Source of the DNA: Desulfovibrio sp.
GTDB taxonomy: Bacteria; Desulfobacterota; Desulfovibrionia; Desulfovibrionales; Desulfovibrionaceae
DNA length: 64,000 nucleotides
Assembly (NCBI GenBank): GCA_017415765.1
Contig: JAFQED010000017.1
Location: forward strand, 47,958-111,957
Direction: 5' to 3'
Under the pieces are notes generated by a model, which did not search any database, had not been told where the DNA came from, and was given only the letters and a program-made list of their open reading frames with translations. The stretch's first letter is position 1, and the number at the start of each line of letters is the position of its first letter. The translations under genes were made by a program, and so were the position numbers. This document shows positions 26,364-35,074 of the stretch, in pieces.

Positions 26364-28625
26364 TTATCCCCACCGAGTCATATCAGGGTACTTGCGGCGC
26401 AGTTCACGCAATTTTTCAAGGCTCAGCCCCTCCCCCTCTCGTCGGCCACAGCGGGGGCAAACATCGTTAATGATGCCGGTATAGCCGCAGATTGGATCGC
26501 GATCTACGGGATGATTGACAGAGCCATAGCCTACACCCTGATCGTGCATATAGCGGATGATACTTTCAAAAGCCTGAAGGTTTCTGCACGCATCACCATC
26601 CAACTCTACATAGGTAATGTGGCCGGCATTGGTTAAAGCATGGTAAGGGGCCTCAAGCTGTATCTTGCGGAATGCCTTGATAGGAAACCAGACAGGAATA
26701 TGAAAGGAATTCGTATAATAGTCTCTGTCTGTCACACCAGGGATATTCCCGTAGCGGGCCTTGTCCAGAGCGACAAAGCGGCCACTCAGACTTTCAGCCG
26801 GGGTGGCGATGAGAGAGAAATTGAGTCTGGTCTTTTGCGCCTCCTCATCGGTACGACGACGCATATGGCCGACAATCTCCAACCCCAGCTTCTGGGCTTC
26901 CTGGCTTTCGCCATGATGCGTGCCCAGCAAGGCTATAAGGGCTTCGGCAAGGCCTATAAAACCCAGGGTAAGTGTGCCGTGTTTGAGTACCTCAGCCAAG
27001 TTATCGTCCCACTCCAGCTTGTCAGAGTCCAGCCAGATGCCGTTACCCATAAGGAAGGGATAATTGCGTACCTTCTTGCCACACTGGATTTTAAAACGGT
27101 GCATCAGCTGGCGAAAGACCAGATCTATACGGTCATCCAGCAAGGTATAAAATTTCCTGACATCACCGGTTGCCTCCAAAGCCAGGCGGGGCAGGTTGAT
27201 AGAAGTGAAGCTCAAATTGCCCCTGCCACAGGTTACCTGACGTTCCGGGTCATGGACATTGCCAAGAACCCGGGTTCGACAACCCATGTAGGCCACCTCA
27301 CTGTCATAATCACCGGCTTTGTAATGCTGAAGATTAAAGGGGGCATCAAGAAAGCTGAAGTTGGGGAAGAGCCGTTTGGCCGAAGTTTCCATGGCCAACT
27401 GAAATAAATCGTAATTGGGTTCGCCTTCGTTGTAGTTTAGCCCTTCCTTTACCTTGAATATCTGGACAGGAAAAATGGAGGTTTCACCGCCGCCCAGCCC
27501 GGCCTGCGTGGCCAGCAGCAAATTGCGTACTACCATGCGGCCTTCGGGTGAGGTATCGGTACCGTAGTTGATGGAAGAGAAGGGTACCTGCGCCCCGGCA
27601 CGGGAGTTCATGGTGTTGAGGTTGTGAACAAGGGCCTCCATGGCCTGATAAACCCGCCTGTCCGTATTGGCAAAGGCTTCCTCTCGTGCATAAGTATGGG
27701 CCTTGGCCACCAGCGGACGGATGTGGGCCGGTGCAGCAGCCTGAAGGGCCTGACCGAGAGGGGCAGCCTCGGCCTCGCTGCCAGCCAGTCGCAGGGGCTG
27801 ATTAGCCAACAGGCAGTTGGCTGTAGTCACAGCCTCCTCGCGTGACATTGCCCCTGCAAGATGCAAACAGGCCACAAAAGCCTTGCGATACTCCTTGGCC
27901 CATGTTTTGCTGACGCCCGGTGCCAGGGCAAAATCAAAGTGAGGTACACTCTGACCGCCATGCATCTCATTCTGGTTAGCCTGAATGGCAATGCAGGTGA
28001 GAGCGGCATAACTTTCGATAGAGTTGGGTTCCCGCAAAAAACCATGCCCTGTAGAGAAGCCGTGCCTGAATAGCCGAATCAGGTCTATCTGGCAGCAGGT
28101 CTCTGTCAGCATATAAAAATCCTTGTCATGAATATGGATGTCACCACTACGGTGTGCGGCCGAGGCATCCTTGGGCAGGACGTAGTTGTCAATAAAAAAC
28201 TTGGAGCCTTCGGAACCGTATTTAAGCATGGTTCCCATAGCCGTATCGCCATCGATATTGGCATTTTCCCGCTTAATATCTTCTTGTATCGCTGGCGACC
28301 ATGTCAGTTTTTTATAAATCTCCATCAGCCACGATTCAGCATTGCGAATTTTGGTATGCTCAGCCCGATACAGAATATAGGCTTTGGCTGTCCTGGCATA
28401 GTCATATTGGATGAGGGAGTCTTCCACCACATCCTGTATCTCTTCCACATGGGACAGGCCGCGCGCATCCAGATTTTTACAGACTTTTTCAGTGACAAAA
28501 AGCAGATCCGTGGGAGACATGTCCTCGCCTCCCACAGCCTGGTTGGCCTTACTGATGGCATTAAGAATCTTGAGAGAATCAAAGGGCACAGGGGTGCCGT
28601 CCCGCTTGATGATGGTCTGCGGCAT
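26364..28625 (-). CDS. nrdD: Class III anaerobic ribonucleoside-triphosphate reductase NrdD
   Basis: Oxygen-sensitive glycyl-radical enzyme that reduces NTPs to dNTPs. An N-terminal ATP-cone (IIKRDGTPVPFDSLKILNAI) precedes the catalytic barrel. The C-terminus has the zinc site CGYTGII..CPRCGRREGE. In canonical NrdD the glycyl radical lies in an RVxGY loop; here the separate small ORF carries the similar RRITGYL. Start is the ATG at 28625 (MPQTIIKRDG) after CGGAG. The frame runs to 28745, but that leader is riboswitch expression platform, not protein. 753 aa. Confidence 0.95.
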   Translation of the reverse strand: MPQTIIKRDGTPVPFDSLKILNAISKANQAVGGEDMSPTDLLFVTEKVCKNLDARGLSHVEEIQDVVEDSLIQYDYARTAKAYILYRAEHTKIRNAESWLMEIYKKLTWSPAIQEDIKRENANIDGDTAMGTMLKYGSEGSKFFIDNYVLPKDASAAHRSGDIHIHDKDFYMLTETCCQIDLIRLFRHGFSTGHGFLREPNSIESYAALTCIAIQANQNEMHGGQSVPHFDFALAPGVSKTWAKEYRKAFVACLHLAGAMSREEAVTTANCLLANQPLRLAGSEAEAAPLGQALQAAAPAHIRPLVAKAHTYAREEAFANTDRRVYQAMEALVHNLNTMNSRAGAQVPFSSINYGTDTSPEGRMVVRNLLLATQAGLGGGETSIFPVQIFKVKEGLNYNEGEPNYDLFQLAMETSAKRLFPNFSFLDAPFNLQHYKAGDYDSEVAYMGCRTRVLGNVHDPERQVTCGRGNLSFTSINLPRLALEATGDVRKFYTLLDDRIDLVFRQLMHRFKIQCGKKVRNYPFLMGNGIWLDSDKLEWDDNLAEVLKHGTLTLGFIGLAEALIALLGTHHGESQEAQKLGLEIVGHMRRRTDEEAQKTRLNFSLIATPAESLSGRFVALDKARYGNIPGVTDRDYYTNSFHIPVWFPIKAFRKIQLEAPYHALTNAGHITYVELDGDACRNLQAFESIIRYMHDQGVGYGSVNHPVDRDPICGYTGIINDVCPRCGRREGEGLSLEKLRELRRKYPDMTRWG

Positions 28626-28655
28626 GGAAGGGTGCTCCGGCAGTTGCGGGCTGAT

Positions 28656-28687
28656 AAAAAAAATCCCGCCCAGACTGATGGGGCGGG
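28656..28687 (-). terminator. Riboswitch-controlled terminator before nrdD
   Basis: CCCGCCC (28687-28681) pairs perfectly with GGGCGGG (28671-28665) and is followed by eight Ts (28663-28656). It lies between the cobalamin aptamer and the nrdD start, so it is probably the expression platform: adenosylcobalamin binding would favour termination. Confidence 0.85.
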
Positions 28688-28759
28688 CAGAAGGCAATGC
28701 CTTCTCAATACTCATGCGGCAAAAGCCCCGTTGCCCATGAATCATCCTCTGCGATGGCG

Positions 28760-28917
28760 TTCTGAAGCAGGTCTTCCGGCTTGCCTACCAACTTTTCGGC
28801 CTTCCCGGCACTGAGGCCAGTGGCACATTGGAAAAGCGGCTTATCCAGGCTTACGGCGGCGGGTCCGCTCCCGATTTCAACGGGATTCCCTATGAAGCCC
28901 TAAAGGGCACTTCAGAA
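28760..28917 (-). ncRNA. Cobalamin (B12) riboswitch upstream of nrdD
   Basis: The leader carries the conserved B12-element blocks in order: GGGAATCCCGTTGAAATCGG, then GAGCGGACCCGCCGCCGTAA, GCCACTG, and CCGGGAAGGCCG. The outer arms TTCTGAAG (28917-28910) and CTTCAGAA (28767-28760) are perfectly complementary and close the aptamer as P1. A terminator follows 70 bases on. Repression of a B12-independent reductase by cobalamin is the expected logic when the cell also has a B12-dependent one. Confidence 0.92.
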
Positions 28918-28933
28918 CTTTTCTGAATGTTTC

Positions 28934-28962
28934 TTATGCTTCTGCCAAAAGCTGAAGCATAA
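28934..28962. promoter_or_regulatory. Perfect 9-bp inverted repeat before the riboswitch
   Basis: TTATGCTTC (28934-28942) and GAAGCATAA (28954-28962) are perfect inverted repeats with an 11-base spacer, 17 bases upstream of the aptamer. It may be an operator or the foot of another hairpin. No known regulator site is recognised. Confidence 0.45.
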
Positions 28963-29038
28963 ATAACTTTTTGAAAAATACGGCACACCCTGCGGGACGT
29001 CAATAACAAAATCTGTCCAGAGCCAGGGCTGTCTTGTC

Positions 29039-29132
29039 GAGACATTCACTTTACTGATGATTTTGGTAAAATTTCTATTGGTATTTCAATGAGTTACAGA
29101 CTACTTTTCATTCAAAAAGTGAAACTCTCGTC
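29039..29132 (-). repeat. IS-end repeat B (inverted partner of 25282-25375)
   Basis: Reverse-complement copy of repeat A, 83 of 94 positions alike. No transposase remnant follows it; beyond its inner edge the sequence leads directly into the nrdD leader. The two copies face inward and enclose the nrd operon. Confidence 0.8.
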
Positions 29133-29179
29133 TTGTCACCCCGGTTTACGGCGGGGCTGAAAGCCGTTACCATACAGGT

Positions 29180-30148
29180 ATGGCGTTCCTGCATGGTTTA
29201 CAAGGCATCCTTGGTTTGCTGCTGGTAGTGGCTGTTGGCTGGCTGCTGGCGGCGCGGGGCTGGTTTTCTGCGGAGATGGGCACACTCCTGCCCCGGCTGG
29301 TCACACGGGTGGCCCTGCCGCCCTTTTTGATGTGTACCATGCTTGACTTTTTCAAACGGGAGGACTTGCTGCGCAATTTTTCGGCCTCTCTGCTGCCGCT
29401 GCTTGCCATGATCCTCACCTTTGTGCTGGCCATGTGGCTGGGACGGCGGCTGGGGGTGGCGCGGCAGCATTTTGGGCTGTTTTGCGTCTGTGTTGCCAAC
29501 CCCAACACCATTTTTATTGGTATCCCGGTCAATCTGGCCCTGTTCGGGCAACAGTCCCTCCCCTTTGTGCTGCTTTACTACTTTGCCAGTACCTGCTTTT
29601 TTTGGACAGTAGGGCATCATTATGTCCGGGCAGACAGCCATGTTTGCCCGACGCAGGGCCTGGCCGCACAGATACGGGAGGTCATCGGGCAGATCCTGTC
29701 CCCGCCCATGCTGGGCTTTCTGGCGGGTCTGGGCCTGGTTCTGGCTGATGTGCGCCCGCCGGACTTTCTGATGCTGGCAGCGGATTTTCTGGGAGACCTC
29801 ACCACGCCGCTGGCCCTCATCTTCATCGGCATGACCGTGCAGGGGGTGGACTTGCGCCAACTGCGGCGGCAGGGTGGGCACAGTCTGCGAGACATGGCCC
29901 TTGCCCTTGTGGGACGGCTGGTGCTGGCCCCGCTGATCATGGCCGTGCTGGTGCTGATTTTTCCCGTGCCTGAGCTGATGGGCAAGGTTTTCATCATGCA
30001 GGCGTCCCTGCCGGTCATCGTGCAGGTAGCCATTTTGAGTGCCTACTACCGTTCTGACCCGCAGTTCGGGGCCTTGATGGTTTCGCTCTCCACCCTGTGT
30101 TCAGCCCTGACCATCCCTGTGTATATGCTGCTTCTGCAAGGCTGGTAG
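29180..30148 (+). CDS. AEC (auxin efflux carrier) family transporter
   Basis: 322-aa inner-membrane carrier with about ten helices in two halves. The family signature is the FCVCVANPNTIFIGIPVNLA segment with its broken helix, mirrored by MQASLPVIVQVAILSAYY in the second half. Related bacterial members move malate, malonate or other organic acids. The Shine-Dalgarno is weak. Convergent with the diguanylate cyclase. Confidence 0.88.
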   Translation: MAFLHGLQGILGLLLVVAVGWLLAARGWFSAEMGTLLPRLVTRVALPPFLMCTMLDFFKREDLLRNFSASLLPLLAMILTFVLAMWLGRRLGVARQHFGLFCVCVANPNTIFIGIPVNLALFGQQSLPFVLLYYFASTCFFWTVGHHYVRADSHVCPTQGLAAQIREVIGQILSPPMLGFLAGLGLVLADVRPPDFLMLAADFLGDLTTPLALIFIGMTVQGVDLRQLRRQGGHSLRDMALALVGRLVLAPLIMAVLVLIFPVPELMGKVFIMQASLPVIVQVAILSAYYRSDPQFGALMVSLSTLCSALTIPVYMLLLQGW

Positions 30149-30187
30149 CTACGGCACAGCAACGCGACGTGCCCAAAATACGGGAGC

Positions 30188-31591
30188 CTATTGCAGTTTG
30201 CCCTGGCTGTTGTGGCTGGCAGTGATCTGACGGGGCATGCCTTGCCCTTCAGGCGTGTCGTCAAAGATGCAGACCCGGTTGCGGCCGCTGTGCTTGGCGC
30301 GATACAGGGCATCGTCCGCATTGCCTTGCAGGATCGAAATATCCTGTCCTGGCTGGTACTGAGCCACCCCCACGCTACAGGTGACAGGCTTGCCGTTGGG
30401 CAGTCGGAGCGTGTTTTCCACGTTCTGGCGGATGCGTTCGGCCAGAGTCCAGGCATTGCCGGCATTGCCCCTGATGAGGATGGAGAATTCCTCTCCGCCC
30501 ATCCGCGCCAGCACATCCCCCTCACGACAGCAGCCTTTAAGGATGGCGGCAAAATCGCGCAGGACTTCATCCCCATAGGTATGGCCCCAGGTGTCATTGA
30601 CGGATTTGAAAAAGTCGATGTCCAGCCCCAGCAGGGAAAAGGGCTGCCCGTCCCTGTCATGGTCAGTGCGGAATTCCTTTACCCTGTTGTCGAAGTACCG
30701 CCGGTTATGCAGAGTGGTCAGGGGGTCGGTGGTACTTTTTGCCATCTCGTCTTCAAGCCTGTCCAGCATGATATTGAGGGTAGTGGCAAGCTGGCCGATC
30801 TCATTATGCGCCTTTTCGTCCAGACGCTGGTGCAACTTGCCCTGCCCGATACCCCTGGAAAAGGCAGTGATCCGGCGCAACGGTTGCAGGATATAGGTGC
30901 GGCTGTACCAGAGCAACGGCAGTACCGTACCCAGCATCAGGATGAGCAGGGCAAGCTCGATGGAACTGCCCAGAATGGCTGTGTCGGCCTGTTCCACAAT
31001 GGATGCCTCGGCCCGCTGGCGGGCTGTGCCCAGCAGGGAGAGCAGGGGCTCCAGTATCTTTTGCTGCCATGCCACATAGTCGACACCAAAAACCATATCC
31101 ACAGCCCGTTCCCAATCCGGGCCGCTCAAACGCCCGCCGTCATTCTTGAGCTGCATCTGTCTGACGGCGTTGATAGCCGCATTTTCCAAGTCCACAAGCT
31201 TTTGTGACAAAGCATGGGCCTCTTCCACGAGCCGGAAATCTTCGGGGGAGGGGGCAGTCTCCCGCAGCAGTTGTATCAAGGGGACAGCCATGCCTGGGGC
31301 TACGGCTGCATTGTGGGGTCGGGGCTGCTCCCCATTGCGCTGGCGGGCCACATGCAGGAACTCCTGCTCATGGGTGGGGTTGCCTGTTACCACATAGAGC
31401 CGCACAAACTTGGTCAGCAGATGCGAAGAGATCTTCAGCTCGTGGGTCAGCTCGATGAAGGCGCGAGTGCGCTCGGCCTGCTCCTGGTTTTCCCGCGCAC
31501 GCTTGTTGAGCAGCCATACGCTGCACAGTGCCAGCGCAAGCACACTGACAAGCAGGATGTTGACTATCTTCAAAAAGCGGGCAATGGGCAT
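30188..31591 (-). CDS. Membrane diguanylate cyclase (HAMP-GGDEF)
   Basis: Makes cyclic di-GMP. 467 aa: TM1 (about 9-28), a helical periplasmic sensor (30-205), TM2 (about 210-230), HAMP (232-285) and a GGDEF domain with the active-site sequence GGEEF at 365-369. The inhibitory site RxxD is intact (REGD, 356-359, five residues before GGEEF), so product feedback is expected. AAGGAAA precedes the ATG. No EAL domain. The sensed signal is unknown. Confidence 0.93.
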   Translation of the reverse strand: MPIARFLKIVNILLVSVLALALCSVWLLNKRARENQEQAERTRAFIELTHELKISSHLLTKFVRLYVVTGNPTHEQEFLHVARQRNGEQPRPHNAAVAPGMAVPLIQLLRETAPSPEDFRLVEEAHALSQKLVDLENAAINAVRQMQLKNDGGRLSGPDWERAVDMVFGVDYVAWQQKILEPLLSLLGTARQRAEASIVEQADTAILGSSIELALLILMLGTVLPLLWYSRTYILQPLRRITAFSRGIGQGKLHQRLDEKAHNEIGQLATTLNIMLDRLEDEMAKSTTDPLTTLHNRRYFDNRVKEFRTDHDRDGQPFSLLGLDIDFFKSVNDTWGHTYGDEVLRDFAAILKGCCREGDVLARMGGEEFSILIRGNAGNAWTLAERIRQNVENTLRLPNGKPVTCSVGVAQYQPGQDISILQGNADDALYRAKHSGRNRVCIFDDTPEGQGMPRQITASHNSQGKLQ

Positions 31592-31806
31592 TATCTTTCC
31601 TTGTCACTTGCTGGTGGACAGCAGCCAGCACTCCCCCCAAAAAACCTTGCGATATTTATATATTGAGGATAGTGACAAGTTTCCGAAAAAGTCAATCCCT
31701 GTCTGTTTGTTGTTGTCAGTGTGATATGCGACAGCACGGGGCTTGAGACCCTGCCCCGTATGACGTATAAGCAGGGCAATGCGCGCCGCAAAGGAGGTTG
31801 CCCCGC

Positions 31807-32250
31807 ATGAGTCCTTCTGCCGCCCTTGCCCGCTGTCTGGGCGCACGATACCGCAGTTTTGCAGGCCGCTCCTGCCGTTCGGAATTCTGGTGGTTCAGCG
31901 GCGTGGCCTGGCTGACGCTGGCCTACATCCTTACCACCTTTCCCTTTCGTTCCCTCAGTGCCACAGTCCCCATCATGGCTGTTCTGGCCCTTGTGCCCCC
32001 CTGCCTGTCTGTTACGGCCCGCCGTCTGCACGATATGGGGCTTTCGGGCTGGTGGCAGACGCCTGTGCTGGTGCTGCTGGTGCTGGCGGCCTTTCTTGCC
32101 GCAGGGCAGGGCGGGCTGCGGGTGCTGGGCTTTGTCCTGCTGGTCTTGCTGCTGGCCCCGTCCTGCTGGCTGCTGGCCCGCCCCGGCACTGACGGGCCAA
32201 ACCGTTTTGGCCCTGACCCATTGACCGATCCGCTGGAGGTGCAGGCATGA
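31807..32250 (+). CDS. DUF805 membrane protein (first of tandem pair)
   Basis: 147 aa with the DUF805 signature: the N-terminal RYRSFAGRSCRSEFWWFSGV, the ARRLHDMGLSGWWQ loop and a C-terminal GPNRFGPDP. About four helices. AGGAGG lies nine bases before the ATG at 31807. An ATGA overlap couples it to the next DUF805 gene. No biochemical function is established for the family. The 215-base stretch before it shows only a GC hairpin (about 31738-31761). Confidence 0.85.
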   Translation: MSPSAALARCLGARYRSFAGRSCRSEFWWFSGVAWLTLAYILTTFPFRSLSATVPIMAVLALVPPCLSVTARRLHDMGLSGWWQTPVLVLLVLAAFLAAGQGGLRVLGFVLLVLLLAPSCWLLARPGTDGPNRFGPDPLTDPLEVQA

Positions 32251-32723
32251 CCATTCGTGAATCATTCCGTATTTGCCTGATGCAAAAATACTGGGACTTC
32301 AAAGGGCGGGCCAGCCGCTCGGAGTTCTGGTGGTTTGCCCTTTCTGTGCTTGTGCTCAGTATGGTGGCCAGCAGCATCTTCATGTACATCCTGCCCCAGC
32401 CCATGCAGGCCTGGGCAAGCCTTGCCGTGTCCCTGGCCCTGGCGATCCCCAATCTGGCCGTGACCGTGCGCCGTCTGCACGACCGCAACCTGCGCGGCTG
32501 GTGGGTGCTGGCCCCCATGCTCAGCCCCCTGCTGGGGCAGACGCAGGAGGCCATCCTGAATGTCCTGATGCTCAGCATGACACTCTGCTTTCTGACCCTG
32601 CTGGCCCTGCCCGGCAGCAAGGGGCCAAACCGCTTTGGGCCGGACCCTCTCGAAGCAGGCCCTGCTGCGCCCGCTGCCCCCAGCCGTGGGGACGCCGCGC
32701 CGCAAGGAGACAGACAGGACTGA
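32247..32723 (+). CDS. DUF805 membrane protein (second of tandem pair)
   Basis: 158 aa, a paralogue of the preceding protein: KYWDFKGRASRSEFWWFALS, TVRRLHDRNLRGWWVL and KGPNRFGPDPLE, then an Ala/Pro-rich tail. The pair probably arose by tandem duplication and may form a heteromer. Fifty-seven bases separate it from the KdnB-like gene, so co-transcription is possible. Confidence 0.85.
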   Translation: MTIRESFRICLMQKYWDFKGRASRSEFWWFALSVLVLSMVASSIFMYILPQPMQAWASLAVSLALAIPNLAVTVRRLHDRNLRGWWVLAPMLSPLLGQTQEAILNVLMLSMTLCFLTLLALPGSKGPNRFGPDPLEAGPAAPAAPSRGDAAPQGDRQD

Positions 32724-32780
32724 CACGCCTTGGGGCTGAAGGCTCGCAGGCACTCCAAATCACGAAGATCGAGGTAAGAT

Positions 32781-33860
32781 ATGTACCGCAATGCCAAGAA
32801 TGTCGGCTATTACATGATAGGCAAGGGCGCGCTGCGCCAACTGGGCGATGTGCTGGCCCCGCGCCGCAAGGCTGTTGACGGCCCGGCCATTTTCTTTCTT
32901 GACCATTTTTTCAGCACCCAGTGCCTTGCCGCACGTCTGCCCGTGGAACAGGGCGACCATATCATCTATGTGGACACCAGCCACGAACCCACCACCGACA
33001 GTGTGGACGCGTATACCGCAGAGGCCCGCGCCTTTCTGGCAGGCCGTACCCCCTGTGCCCTGCTGGCCTTTGGCGGCGGCTCCACCATGGATACCTGCAA
33101 ATGCGTGGGCAATTTGCTGACCAACCCCGGCAAGGCCGAGGACTATCAGGGCTGGGAGCTGGTCAAACATCCCGCGCCGTATAAAATCGCCGTGCCCACG
33201 CTGGCGGGCACAGGCTCGGAGACCTCGCGCACGGGCATCATCTGCAACGAGGCCCGCAACATCAAGCTGGGCATGAACAGCGACTTTACCATGTTCGATC
33301 AGGTGCTGCTCGACCCGGAACTGACCGCCAGTGTGCCGCGTAACCAGTTCTTTTACACGGGCATCGACACCTATATGCACTGCTTTGAAAGCCTGGCCGG
33401 ATCCTACCGCAATGTGGTGGTGGATTCTCTGGCAGAAAAGGCCATAGACCTCTGCAAGCAGGTGTTTCTCTCGGCAGATATGATGCGTGAGGATAATCTG
33501 GAAAAGATGATGATAGCCTCCTATCTGGGGGGTATGGCTGCGGGCTTCGTTGGGGCGGTACACCCCATCTCGGCGGGTCTGAGCATGATCCTGCACACCC
33601 CGCACGGCCTTGCCAACTGCTATGCCCTGACAGTGGTGGAAGATATTTACCCCGAACAGTACCGCGAATTCATGACCATGCTGGAACGGCAGGGCATCGA
33701 CCTGCCCAGGGGCCTGTGCCAGGATCTGACCGATGCCCAGTACGATGGCCTGTACGAGGCCAGCATCGTACACGAAAAGCCCCTCAGCAACTGCCTTGGG
33801 CCGGATTTCCGCAATATCCTGACACGGGAAAACGTCATCGCACGCTTCAAGCGCATGTAG
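32781..33860 (+). CDS. kdnB: Iron-containing alcohol dehydrogenase, KdnB-like (Kdo 8-oxidase)
   Basis: 359-aa type III (iron-dependent) dehydrogenase. NAD-binding GGGSTMDTCK and PTLAGTGSETSRTGI; metal-site region FYTGIDTYMHCFESLAGSYR and HPISAGLSMILHTPHGLANC. It resembles Shewanella KdnB, which oxidises C8 of Kdo to an aldehyde so that KdnA can aminate it. The neighbour is a DegT aminotransferase, supporting this assignment. GAGGT sits six bases before the ATG. KdnB activity is inferred from family and context. Confidence 0.8.
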   Translation: MYRNAKNVGYYMIGKGALRQLGDVLAPRRKAVDGPAIFFLDHFFSTQCLAARLPVEQGDHIIYVDTSHEPTTDSVDAYTAEARAFLAGRTPCALLAFGGGSTMDTCKCVGNLLTNPGKAEDYQGWELVKHPAPYKIAVPTLAGTGSETSRTGIICNEARNIKLGMNSDFTMFDQVLLDPELTASVPRNQFFYTGIDTYMHCFESLAGSYRNVVVDSLAEKAIDLCKQVFLSADMMREDNLEKMMIASYLGGMAAGFVGAVHPISAGLSMILHTPHGLANCYALTVVEDIYPEQYREFMTMLERQGIDLPRGLCQDLTDAQYDGLYEASIVHEKPLSNCLGPDFRNILTRENVIARFKRM

Positions 33861-33869
33861 GGGCAGGGC

Positions 33870-35069
33870 ATGAACAGCAGCACGGAGATCAAGATAAACT
33901 TTAGCGGGCGGGCCATCCGCTATACGGAAGAGGAAATCGCCGTGGTGGTGGACGCCATGCGCCACGCCGACCCCCTGACCCAGGGGGCCTTCATGCGGGA
34001 ATTTGAGCGCAAGTTTGCCGTATATCAGGGCGTGCCGGAAGGAAGCTGCTTTACCACCATGAACGGCTGTGCCGCGCTGGAAATGTCTGCCCAGCTCTGC
34101 CGCTTCAGGCCGGGGGATGAAGTCGTCATCCCTTCGCACACCTTCACTGCCTCGGCCTATCCCTACCTCAAGAAAGGGGCCAGACTGGTCTGGGCAGACA
34201 TTGACCCCCAAAGCCGCGTGGTCACGGCCGCAAGCATAGAACGGGTGCTGACCCCAAAAACACGGGCCGTGGTGGTGGTACACTTGTACGGTTATGTGGC
34301 AGATATGCCCGCCATCATGGCCCTGTGCCGTGAGCGGGGCATCCTCTGCATTGAGGACGCAGCTCAGGCCATTGGGGCGGAGCTGGACGGGCGCAAGGCG
34401 GGCAGCTTTGGCGACATGGGCATTTTCTCCTTCCATTCGCACAAGAACATGACCACCCTAGGTGAGGGCGGTATGCTCTATGTGGCAGACCCGGCCCTGG
34501 CCGCCGTCATCCCGGCCCTGCGCCACAATGGGCACTGCGCCTATGCCTTTGAGCGGCCCGACTACTGGAAACCCGCCATGGGCAATGTGGATGTGCCCAT
34601 GCTGGACGGGGATCTGCTGTTGCCTAACAACTTCTGCCTTGGCGAGGTGGAATGTGCCCTTGGGGCCAAACTGCTGGACAGGATCGACCAGATCAATGAC
34701 GAGAAGCGGCAGCGTGCCCTACGCTTTATTGATGCCCTGGCTGACTTCCCCCAACTGGGATTCCACCGGGTGGAGAGCCGCCGCCATAACTACCATTTGC
34801 TGGCAGCCCGCATGACCACTGGGCCGGAGCAGCGTGATGCCTTTATCCGTACCATGTTCCACGAAAAGGGCGTCAAGTGTGTGGTGCAGTATATCCCTCT
34901 TGACCGTTACGACTTCTATCGGCGTTTTGGCCTGAGCGAAGCAAACTGCCCCCATGCGGATGCCTTTTTTGACAGCATGGTGTCCTTTCCCTTCCAGCAC
35001 TGGCTGAGCGAGGAAGAGTTTGACCATATGCTGGCAGCCACACGGGAGACTTTGGCGAATTTGGGCTGA
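33870..35069 (+). CDS. kdnA: DegT-family aminotransferase, KdnA-like (8-amino-8-deoxy-Kdo)
   Basis: 399-aa PLP aminotransferase of the DegT fold. Features: ADPLTQGAFMREFERKFAVY, TMNGCAALEMSA, IEDAAQAIGAELDGRKAGSF, and the PLP lysine in FSFHSHKNMTTLGEGGM. Nine bases after the KdnB-like gene, so the two are the oxidation/transamination pair that in Shewanella converts Kdo to 8-amino-3,8-dideoxy-octulosonate. The same chemistry on another keto-sugar is possible. Confidence 0.8.
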   Translation: MNSSTEIKINFSGRAIRYTEEEIAVVVDAMRHADPLTQGAFMREFERKFAVYQGVPEGSCFTTMNGCAALEMSAQLCRFRPGDEVVIPSHTFTASAYPYLKKGARLVWADIDPQSRVVTAASIERVLTPKTRAVVVVHLYGYVADMPAIMALCRERGILCIEDAAQAIGAELDGRKAGSFGDMGIFSFHSHKNMTTLGEGGMLYVADPALAAVIPALRHNGHCAYAFERPDYWKPAMGNVDVPMLDGDLLLPNNFCLGEVECALGAKLLDRIDQINDEKRQRALRFIDALADFPQLGFHRVESRRHNYHLLAARMTTGPEQRDAFIRTMFHEKGVKCVVQYIPLDRYDFYRRFGLSEANCPHADAFFDSMVSFPFQHWLSEEEFDHMLAATRETLANLG

Positions 35070-35074
35070 ACCCC

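Noticed and set aside
28626-28745. N-terminal extension of nrdD
   Set aside because: Overlaps the terminator of the riboswitch; the family begins at the ATG at 28625, which has a ribosome site.
25270-29140. Target-site duplication around the nrd cassette
   Set aside because: The bases just outside the two IS ends (GGGCAAAC and TTGTCACC) do not match.
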